Assembly: GCA_965229335.1 (NCBI GenBank)
Contig: OZ245874.1
Coordinates: 5,332,001-5,396,000 of the forward strand
DNA length: 64,000 nucleotides
Reading direction: 5' to 3'
DNA from: JAFKFH01 sp017307375
GTDB lineage: Bacteria > Pseudomonadota > Alphaproteobacteria > Ferrovibrionales > Ferrovibrionaceae
A program made the translations under genes and the position numbers. Every line of letters begins with the position of its first letter. The stretch's first letter is position 1. The notes below the pieces were generated by a model that saw nothing but the letters and a program-made list of their open reading frames with translations, had not been told where the DNA came from and made no database searches. Positions 27,108-35,192 of this stretch are shown one piece after another.

Positions 27108-30100
27108 TCACTCCGCCGGCGCCGGCATGGCCGCGCCATGCGCCTCCTTCTTCGTGCCGATGGGCACGATCTCGTCCTTCGTGCCGCGCAAGCCTTCGAG
27201 GTAAAGGTAGATGACCGGTGTGATGTAGAGCGTCAGCATCTGCGAGACGACGAGACCGCCGACCACGACCAGGCCCAGCGGGCGGCGCAGTTCCGCCCCC
27301 GCCCCGAGGCCCAGCGCGATCGGCAGCGCCCCCATGATCGCCGCCATCGTCGTCATCATGATCGGGCGGAAGCGCCGCAGGCAGGCTTCGTGGATCGCCT
27401 GGGCCGCCGTCACGTCGCCCTCGAGCCGCCGGGCGATCGCATAGTCGATCATCATGATCGCGTTCTTCTTGACCAGCCCGATCAGCATGACGATCCCGAT
27501 CAGGGCGATCACCGTCAGCTCGGTCTTGAAGGCGAGCAGAACCAGCAGCGCCCCGACCCCGGCCGACGGCAGGCCGGACAGAATCGTGACCGGATGGATG
27601 TAGCTTTCGTAGAGGATGCCCAGCACGACATAGATCACGAAGATCGCGGCCGCGATCAGCGCCCCCTGGCCGCGCAGCGAATCCTGGAAGACCTGGGCTG
27701 TGCCCGAGAACGAGGTGATGACCGAAGCCGGCAGTCCGAGTTCTGCGCGCGCCGCCTCGATCTGCGTCGTCGCATCGCCCAGCGCCACGCCGGGCGCAAG
27801 GTTGAACGATATCGTCACCGAAGGCAGTTCCGACTGGTGGCTGATCGAAAGCGGGCCGGCAAAGCGGCGCAGCGTCGCCACCGCATCGAGCGGCACGACG
27901 CCGCCGCCGGTCGAATGCACATACAGCGTCGACAGGGCCGAGAGGTCGCGGCTGTAGCGCGGATCGACCTCGAGGATGACCTGATAGTCGTTGGTCGGGG
28001 TGTAGATCGTTGCCACCTGCCGCGCGCCGAAGGCCGAATAGAGCGCGGTGCGGATCGCATCGGCGGTCACGCCGAGCGCGGCCGCGCGGTCGCGGTCGAT
28101 CTCGACCATCGCCTGCGGGCTCTTGATCTGCAGGTCGGAGGTGACGTCGCGCAATGACGGCATCGCCAGCATGCGCGCCTCGAGCTTGGTGGCCGCATCG
28201 CGCAGCTCGTCCATGTCGATCGCCTGGACGGTGTACTGATAGAGGCTCTTGGACTGGCGGCCGCCGACCGAGATGTTCTGCACCGGCTGCAGATAGACCT
28301 TGAGCTCGGGGATGCCCTCGACCTTGTTCTTCAGGCGGCTGATCACCCGTCCGATCGGTTCCTTGCGCTGCTCGAGCGGCTTGAGACCGATGAACAGACG
28401 GCCGGTGTTGAGCGTCGCCGAGGCGCCGACGGCGCCGACGGTCGCGTTCACCTGGTCGACCGCCGGATCCGCCTTGATGATGGCCGCGACCTTCTCCATC
28501 GCGCGCGACATCGCCTCGAACGACACATCCTGGGCGCCCTCGCTGATCGCCGAGATCTGCCCGGTATCCTCGATCGGGAAGAAGCCCTTGGGCACGATGA
28601 CATAGAGCCAGCCGGTGGCGACCAGCGTCAGCAAGGTGACGGCGAGCGTCGTCCGGCGATGGCGCAGCACCACCGTCAGGCTGCGATCGTAGCCCCGCAG
28701 CACGGCGTCGAAGGCGGCTTCCGACCAGCGGAACAGCCGGCCCGGCTTGGCATGATGGTCGATCGGCTTGAGGAAACGGCTGCACAGCATCGGGGTCAGC
28801 GTCAGCGACACGATGCCGGAGATCAGGATCGAGAGGCTGATGGTGACGGCGAATTCGCGGAACAGCCGGCCGACGATGCCGCCCATGAAAAGGACGGGAA
28901 TGAAGACGGCAATCAGCGAGAAGGTGATCGAGAGAATGGTGAAGCCGATCTCGCGCGAACCCTGCAAGGCGGCCTCGTAAGGCTGCATGCCGCGCTCGAT
29001 ATGCGCGACGATGTTTTCAAGCATGACGATCGCGTCGTCGACCACAAAGCCGACCGAAAGGGTCAGCGCCAGCAGCGACATGTTGTCGATCGAATAGCCG
29101 AAGCCCCACATCGCGGCACAGGTGCCGATCAGCGAGACCGGCAAGGCGAGCGTCGGGATGACCGTGGCCGGCAGATTGCGCAGGAAGACGAAGATCACCA
29201 TGACGACCAGCGCGATGGTAAGGGCCAGGGTGAACTGCACGTCGTCGATCGAATCGCGGATCGATTGCGAACGGTCGAGTTCGACCGCGAGATGGACCGA
29301 TGCTGGCAGCTTGGCTTCGAACTCGGGAATCAGCTCCTTGACCGAATCGACCACGGCCACGGTGTTCGCATCGGGCTGACGCTGGACGGCCAGCAGGATC
29401 GAGCGCGTGCCGTCATACCAGCTGGCGACCTGGTTGTTGGCGACATCGTCGACGATCGTCGCGATATCGCCGAGCCGCACCGGGTTGCCGTTGCGATAGG
29501 CGACGATCAGCGGCCGGTACTGGGCGGCCGAGGCGAGCTGACCGGACGCCTGCAGCGTCAGGTTCTGGGTGCGGCCGTTGAGGGCGCCGACCGGCTTGTT
29601 GGAATCGGCTGCGGTCAGTGCCGCCTGCACATCCTCCATCGCGATCCCGGCGGCGGCCATCGCCTGCGGGTTGACCTGGACCCGCACCGCATATTGCTGC
29701 GCGCCGTAGACCTGAACCTGGGCTACCCCCGGCAGGGTGGACAGGCGCTGGGCGATCATCGTCTCGGCATAGTCGTCGACGACGGACAGCTTCTGCGCGT
29801 TCGACGACAGTGCCAGGAACAGCACCGGCTGGTCGGCCGGATTGACCTTGCGGAAGGATGGCGGCGTCGTCAGCTCGGCCGGCAGCTTGCGCGCGGCCGA
29901 GGTCAGCGCCGACTGCACGTCGAGTGCGGCGGAATCGATATTGCGGTCGAGATCGAACTGCAGCGTGATCGACGTCGTGCCCTGACCCGAGGTCGATGTC
30001 ATCGTGGTGATGCCGGCGATCGTCGAGAATTGCCGCTCCAGCGGCGCGGCGACCGAGGCCGCCATCGATTCCGGGCTGGCCCCGGGCAACTGGGCCGAAA

Positions 30101-30239
30101 CGACGATGGTGGGGAAGTCGACGCGCGGCAGGGCTGCGACCGGCAGTTGGCGGTAGCCGACGATTCCCAGGACGACGAAGGCGAGCATCAGCAGCGAGGT
30201 CATCACCGGCCGCTCGATGCAGATCTGGGGCAGCTTCAT
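27108..30239 (-). CDS. RND efflux pump inner-membrane subunit (HAE1 family)
   Basis: A 1043-residue RND transporter of normal length with an N-terminal helix (SLLMLAFVVLGIVGY), two large periplasmic loops and twelve helices. The proton-relay aspartate pair is in SVGFVVDDAIVMLENI (TM4) and the TM10 lysine region is VKKNAIMMIDYA. It resembles MdtB/MdtC-like multidrug pumps. Its ATG overlaps the adaptor stop by four bases. No outer-membrane channel gene is present here. Confidence 0.93.
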   Translation of the reverse strand: MKLPQICIERPVMTSLLMLAFVVLGIVGYRQLPVAALPRVDFPTIVVSAQLPGASPESMAASVAAPLERQFSTIAGITTMTSTSGQGTTSITLQFDLDRNIDSAALDVQSALTSAARKLPAELTTPPSFRKVNPADQPVLFLALSSNAQKLSVVDDYAETMIAQRLSTLPGVAQVQVYGAQQYAVRVQVNPQAMAAAGIAMEDVQAALTAADSNKPVGALNGRTQNLTLQASGQLASAAQYRPLIVAYRNGNPVRLGDIATIVDDVANNQVASWYDGTRSILLAVQRQPDANTVAVVDSVKELIPEFEAKLPASVHLAVELDRSQSIRDSIDDVQFTLALTIALVVMVIFVFLRNLPATVIPTLALPVSLIGTCAAMWGFGYSIDNMSLLALTLSVGFVVDDAIVMLENIVAHIERGMQPYEAALQGSREIGFTILSITFSLIAVFIPVLFMGGIVGRLFREFAVTISLSILISGIVSLTLTPMLCSRFLKPIDHHAKPGRLFRWSEAAFDAVLRGYDRSLTVVLRHRRTTLAVTLLTLVATGWLYVIVPKGFFPIEDTGQISAISEGAQDVSFEAMSRAMEKVAAIIKADPAVDQVNATVGAVGASATLNTGRLFIGLKPLEQRKEPIGRVISRLKNKVEGIPELKVYLQPVQNISVGGRQSKSLYQYTVQAIDMDELRDAATKLEARMLAMPSLRDVTSDLQIKSPQAMVEIDRDRAAALGVTADAIRTALYSAFGARQVATIYTPTNDYQVILEVDPRYSRDLSALSTLYVHSTGGGVVPLDAVATLRRFAGPLSISHQSELPSVTISFNLAPGVALGDATTQIEAARAELGLPASVITSFSGTAQVFQDSLRGQGALIAAAIFVIYVVLGILYESYIHPVTILSGLPSAGVGALLVLLAFKTELTVIALIGIVMLIGLVKKNAIMMIDYAIARRLEGDVTAAQAIHEACLRRFRPIMMTTMAAIMGALPIALGLGAGAELRRPLGLVVVGGLVVSQMLTLYITPVIYLYLEGLRGTKDEIVPIGTKKEAHGAAMPAPAE

Positions 30240-31378
30240 TGGCGCAGCTCCGCCACCGGCGTGCCCTTGCGGATGTCGACCTTGACCCCTTCGTCGAGGC
30301 GCAGCTGGCCGGTGACGACGACTTGTTCGCCGATATCGAGGCCCTTGGTGACGACGCTGTCGGTACCGACCACACGATCGACCGTGACCGGCCGGATCGT
30401 CGCGGTCTGGTCGGGCTTGACGACGAAGACATAGGTCCCGTTCTGGCCTGACTGAACGGCGACGGACGGCACCACCATGGCCTCGGCTTCGACGGCGAGG
30501 GTAACGGTGACGTTGACGAACTGGCCCGGCCAGAGGCGCGTATCCTCGTTCGGGAATGCTGCCTTGACCTGGACGGTCGAGGTTGCGGCGTCGATTGCAT
30601 TGTCGATGAAGGCAAGTTCGCCCACCACCGGCGCGCCCTTCTCGCCGGGGACGGCAGCCAGCACCTTGACGGGGCCGCGGGCCTGCGCGGTCCGCAGCGG
30701 CGCGAAGTCCTGCTGGGGCAGCGCAAACGAGACATAGATCGGGCGCAGTTGGTTCAGCGTCACCAGCGGTGCCGAGGCATCGCCCGATTTCACGACGCTG
30801 CCGACCTTGTAGCCGATGCTGCCCAGCCGGCCGTCGATCGGGGCGCGGATGACGGCGTAGGAAAGCTGGGTCTCGGCCATTTCGAGCATCGCCTGGTCGA
30901 CCTTCAGCGTCGCCTGGGCCATTTCGGCGCCGGCGCGGGCGACATCCACCGCGCGCTGCGAGGCGAATTCCTTCTGGGCCAGTTGGCCCTGCCGTTCGGC
31001 CTCGCGGCGGGCGGCCTCGACCTGCGTCTGATCGCGGGCAAGCTGGGCTTGGGCCTGGTGGACCGCGGCCTTCAGCGCCCGGTCGTCGAAGGTGAAGAGC
31101 ACGTCGCCGGCTTTCACGTCCTGGCCGTCCTTCACCGGTACCGACGTGATCTGGCCATCCAGCCGCACCTTGATCGCGACCGACGATATCGCCTGCACGC
31201 GGCCGATGGTCGTGCGTTCGACCGGTTCGGGCTGGGTATGGACGGCGGCGACGGTAACCGGCGCCAAGGGCGTGGATGAAACCGGCCGATCGCGCCCGTC
31301 GGCCTGGCGATAATGAACGAGAATTCCACCACCGGCTGCGCCGGCCAGGAGGATGGCGACAAGAACGACCCGCTTCAT
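30236..31378 (-). CDS. RND efflux periplasmic adaptor subunit (MFP)
   Basis: A 380-residue membrane-fusion protein: N-terminal anchor (KRVVLVAILLAGAAGGGILV), split lipoyl halves around a coiled-coil hairpin (about 95-170), then beta-barrel and membrane-proximal domains. The family motif APIDGRLG is visible. ATG at 31378 is chosen over a longer frame that lacks a signal. It is first in the operon, with two inverted repeats upstream. Confidence 0.92.
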   Translation of the reverse strand: MKRVVLVAILLAGAAGGGILVHYRQADGRDRPVSSTPLAPVTVAAVHTQPEPVERTTIGRVQAISSVAIKVRLDGQITSVPVKDGQDVKAGDVLFTFDDRALKAAVHQAQAQLARDQTQVEAARREAERQGQLAQKEFASQRAVDVARAGAEMAQATLKVDQAMLEMAETQLSYAVIRAPIDGRLGSIGYKVGSVVKSGDASAPLVTLNQLRPIYVSFALPQQDFAPLRTAQARGPVKVLAAVPGEKGAPVVGELAFIDNAIDAATSTVQVKAAFPNEDTRLWPGQFVNVTVTLAVEAEAMVVPSVAVQSGQNGTYVFVVKPDQTATIRPVTVDRVVGTDSVVTKGLDIGEQVVVTGQLRLDEGVKVDIRKGTPVAELRQ

Positions 31379-31452
31379 GTGGCTAGACCCCGACTGCCGA
31401 TTCAGGGGGACTCTTGGGCGGGCGATTGACCGAAAAATGGCGGGAATGCCGT

Positions 31453-31481
31453 CAGACTGTAACCGTCTGTTGCAGTGCAAC
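31453..31481 (-). promoter_or_regulatory. Paired inverted repeats upstream of the RND operon
   Basis: CAGAC-7-GTCTG (31453-31469) shares its last G with GTTGCA-G-TGCAAC (31469-31481), 75-103 bases before the adaptor start. Such dyads suit a TetR- or MarR-type operator, but no regulator gene is adjacent. The 267-base gap from 31379 to 31645 shows nothing else I can assign. Confidence 0.35.
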
Positions 31482-31645
31482 ACTCCAATCGATGCCGGTA
31501 TCCCGCCACAACTCCAGGTAATGACTAGCAGATTCCTGCCGGACCGCGATCGGCAGGAGGACCGCCGGCAGAAAGTCCTGTTTCAAGGAAGGAGCGAGGC
31601 AACGCCGGCTTCCGCCCCCCCGAATTACCTGTCGTTACCGCGAGG

Positions 31646-32881
31646 TTAGCGCAGGGCGCAGGCCTGGGCCATGCCGCCTTCGGCATCTTCCTTGGTGGGG
31701 ATACCGAACGGTCGCGCATCCTCGCGCTTGGCCCAGCGCTGCTCCAGGGCGATCAGCAGATTGTTGCCGTGCCTGTCCATCCAGCGCCGCACCAGATGCG
31801 ACATGTCCACCAGCCGCTCGGTGAAGTGGAAGCCCCAGAGCAACAGCAGCACCCACAGCCCGCGCCAGCCCGGCCAGGGCACGTCGAGCATGCCCGCCGC
31901 GATATCCGATCCGATCAGATAGCGCAGCAAGGCGGCATCGATGTCGCGGAACGATGTCGAGAACATCGTTTCGCCGCCGAGCGAGGCGATGAAGTCGATA
32001 TGGCTGGCGGTCAGCAACTGGCCAGCCCCCGTCGCCCCGAAATTGCGCTCGACGCAACGTGCCCAGACCAGCCGGCCTTCCTCCGGCGTCGTCGGCATGC
32101 ACTCGATCGGTATGCCGAGGATCCAGCCGACGACCCGCCACATTTCCAGCAGGTCGCGATCTTCCTGCTCGGTGATCCGGATGCCGAGCTTGCGCAGGCC
32201 GTCGGTGGCCAGCGGGGCGAAGGTCAGCATCGTCGCGACCATCTGTTCCTGATTGAGCGGCTCGCCCCATTCCTTGATCCAGTAGTCCTCGCCGCTCGGG
32301 CAGACCGCACGGCGCGCATAATAGCGGATCGTTGCATGCATCAGGCGGATCTTCAGCGTGGTGCCGATGCCGTCGCCATCAGGCCCCAGCCCGCCCTGGC
32401 GGATCACCGAGACGACGAAGCGCAGGGTTTCCGAAACCCGGCGACCGAACTTGTCGGAAAGCTGGCCGGTCATCGTCAGGGTCTGGGCACCGCCGGCCGC
32501 CCAGCCGTAGAGGATCGGCAGCGACAGGAACAGGAGCACGAAGGCATAGCGCGCCCCATGCCGCGCCATGAAGACCTCCGCGCGGTCGAGTGCGGCCTGG
32601 TCGATCCAGTCGGGCAGGAACAGGCTTTTCGCCTGTTCGGCCGCGGGATGACCAAGCGACAGGTAGCGGCGAAAATCGTCGGTCAGCGGCTTGGCGTCGC
32701 TGTCGCTGGCCAGGGCCGCCTTCACCTCGAGCGCCAGCGGCGATGTCGGATCGGCCATGATCACCGCGATCGCGGCGTCAGCCATCGGATCGCAGGCTGC
32801 CTTCATCGCATCGAAGCGGGAAGTCGGCCAGGCCGCCTCGAACCACGCCGGATAATCTTGTGCCACGTCAGCTTCCCCCAT
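31646..32881 (-). CDS. Oxygenase MpaB / latex-clearing-protein-like protein (DUF2236)
   Basis: A 411-residue protein of the DUF2236 family. GRRVSETLRFV and IRLMHATIRYYARR correspond to the regions that in Lcp-type heme oxygenases carry the active-site basic/threonine residues and the axial histidine. MpaB-like enzymes cleave isoprenoid or fatty chains oxidatively; the substrate here is unknown. It is seven bases downstream of the GGDEF segment of the broken sensor gene, hence possibly co-transcribed with it. Confidence 0.75.
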   Translation of the reverse strand: MGEADVAQDYPAWFEAAWPTSRFDAMKAACDPMADAAIAVIMADPTSPLALEVKAALASDSDAKPLTDDFRRYLSLGHPAAEQAKSLFLPDWIDQAALDRAEVFMARHGARYAFVLLFLSLPILYGWAAGGAQTLTMTGQLSDKFGRRVSETLRFVVSVIRQGGLGPDGDGIGTTLKIRLMHATIRYYARRAVCPSGEDYWIKEWGEPLNQEQMVATMLTFAPLATDGLRKLGIRITEQEDRDLLEMWRVVGWILGIPIECMPTTPEEGRLVWARCVERNFGATGAGQLLTASHIDFIASLGGETMFSTSFRDIDAALLRYLIGSDIAAGMLDVPWPGWRGLWVLLLLWGFHFTERLVDMSHLVRRWMDRHGNNLLIALEQRWAKREDARPFGIPTKEDAEGGMAQACALR

Positions 32882-32888
32882 GCCTTGG

Positions 32889-35177
32889 CTATGCGGCGAC
32901 GACGCAGTTCCGTCCCTTGCCCTTGGCGCGATAGAGCGCCTGGTCGGCCCGGGCCAGCATCTGGTCGGTCGTCACGTCGTTCGGCCCGATGACCGCCAGC
33001 CCGACCGAGATCGTCAGGGTGAAGCGATACTGGCCGGTCACCACCTCCGCCGCCGCCACCGCCGCCCGAATCCGCTCGGCGAGATAGATCGCCGCATCGA
33101 GATCGGTTTCGGGCAGGATCACGGCGAACTCCTCGCCGCCGATGCGGGCGAGATAATCGGTCGAGCGGATCTGCGCCTTGATCGTCTCGGCCACCTGGCG
33201 CAAGGCATCGTCGCCGGCCGAATGACCGTATCCGTCGTTGATCTGCTTGAAATGATCGATGTCGATGACGAACAGGCTGAGCGACCGGCGATAGCGCCCG
33301 GCGCGTTCGAGCTCCTTGGCCGCGACATCGAGGAAACCACGCCGGTTCGATATCCCGGTCAGCGCGTCGGTGGTCGCCAGGCGCTTCAGCTCGGCATTGG
33401 CCGCCCGCAAGGCTTCGGTGCGCTCGGTCAGCGCCTGGGTCTTCTGTTCGAGCTCGCGCGTACGGTCGGCGACCTGCTGCTCGAGCGTCAGGTTCATCCG
33501 TTCCAGCCGCTCATAGAGCCGCGCGTTCTCGATCGAGACCGCAATCTGGGCGGACAGCAGTTCGAGCAGCCTGAGCTTGTCGGGGCTGAACACGCCGGCG
33601 GCCAGATTGTTCTCGAGATAGAGGATGCCGATCGCCTGGCCGCGATTGATCAGCGGCAGCGCCAGGACCGAACGCGGCCGGACACTCACCACATAGCGGT
33701 CGGTCATGAAATCCTCGTCGATGGTCGCATCGGCGATGACGACGGCTTCCTGCCGCCGCGCCACCTCGTCGACCACCCTGAGCGCGACCAGCGGCCCCTC
33801 GCCGCCTTCGATCGGGCGCCCTTCCAGCACCCGCACATCCTGGTCGTCGGCCAGGGCCGACGCCTCGATCGACCAGCGGCCCTGCTGGCGCAGCAGCAGG
33901 CTGCCACCGGTGGCGCCGGCATTGACGATGACGATGCGCATAAGCTTGCGCAGCAGGTCACCCAGGCGGATCTCCCCGGCCAGCGCCTGAAGCGACTTGA
34001 CCAGCGTGACCACATCGATCGTCTGCAGATCGCCGAGCGAGGTTTCCTGCGTCAGCCAGGGCACTTCGTGACGCGGCGCGACCGCCAGTTCGCCCAGCAT
34101 GTCGGGGTAGCGCTGGTCGAGCCAGCGCACCTTGGCCAGCGCCCCCCAGCGAACATAGGCTTCGCGCGCCTGCACGAGGCGGGTCCGCATGGCGGCACGA
34201 TCGCCGGTGGCGCCGGACAGCGTCGCCGAGCGCTCGCAGGCAAAGGCTTCGTCATGGGTAAAGCCGTATTGCCGCGCCGCGTCGATCGCTTCGCGATAGG
34301 CGACGCCGGCCCGCGCCGCCTTGCCGGTGGCGCGCAGGCGCTCGGCGTTCAGCAGGGCGTTCAGCGCCGAGAAATTGGCCGGGGCGTCGCGGGCGGCCGC
34401 CTGCACCGTGCGCTCGGCGCGGGCACAGCGGGCAAGCAGCTTGCGCCGGGCACGGGCATCGAGCTGTTCCCAGCGCCCCAGGTCGATCATGATCGAGATC
34501 ACGGTCGACCGCAGCCCCATGACGAAGCCGCCGGTCTGGCCGGCGTGACGGCGTCGCAGGTCGGAATATCGCCGCGCGTCGTCGAGGCGATCGAAGATCA
34601 GGTTGAGATAGGCCAGCAGGGCATAAGCTGCCTCGACGCCGAGGAAGTTCCGCCGCGACATCAGGTCGGCGATGCCCTCCGCCTCCTGCAGATGCGGGCC
34701 GTCGAAACTGGTCGGCGTCCCGGTTTCGCCCAGCAGGTTCGCGATCGCCTGCTGATAGCACTTGATCACGCCGGCCGCGGTTTCCTGGTGGATCCGGGCC
34801 GCCGCCTGGCGGTAGGCCTCGGCGGTGTCCTTGAGCTGGCCCAGCGGCTGACTGATGAAGAAGTACTGCGCGATGAGGTTGTTGAGGCAGTAGGAGGCGT
34901 ATTCCAGCTCGCCGGTTTCGAGCCCGACGTGATAGGCCTCCAGCAGGCCCGGCAGGGTCTCGGCCACCGGGCGATGCCAGACCTCGACCGCCAGCTTGAC
35001 GACGAACATCACCTGCGTCCGGCTTTGCTCGGCATCCATCCGGTCGAGCAGGCGAAGGGCGACGCGGCCGAACAACGCCTTGTTCTCGTCCGCGAACATC
35101 GGGCCATAATTGGCATAGCCGAAGCAGGATACCGGCTGATTGCCGGTCTGGGCCGACAGCCGCACAAGGCGCAGCAC
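32889..35177 (-). pseudogene. Sensor protein, 3' half: helical region, GAF and GGDEF
   Basis: This is the downstream part of a protein interrupted by an in-frame amber codon at 35193-35195. It has helical repeats, a GAF domain (around SVLALPLINRGQAIGILYLE), a coiled coil (QQVADRTRELEQKTQ) and a C-terminal diguanylate cyclase with an intact RIGGEEF active site, so it could make c-di-GMP if translated. The first usable codon after the stop is a GTG at 35177 with no visible ribosome binding site, so independent expression is doubtful. Joined with the upstream frame it would give a normal 1,709-codon member of the trifunctional kinase/ATPase/output family. Confidence 0.7.
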
Positions 35178-35192
35178 CAGGATCGCATAGAG

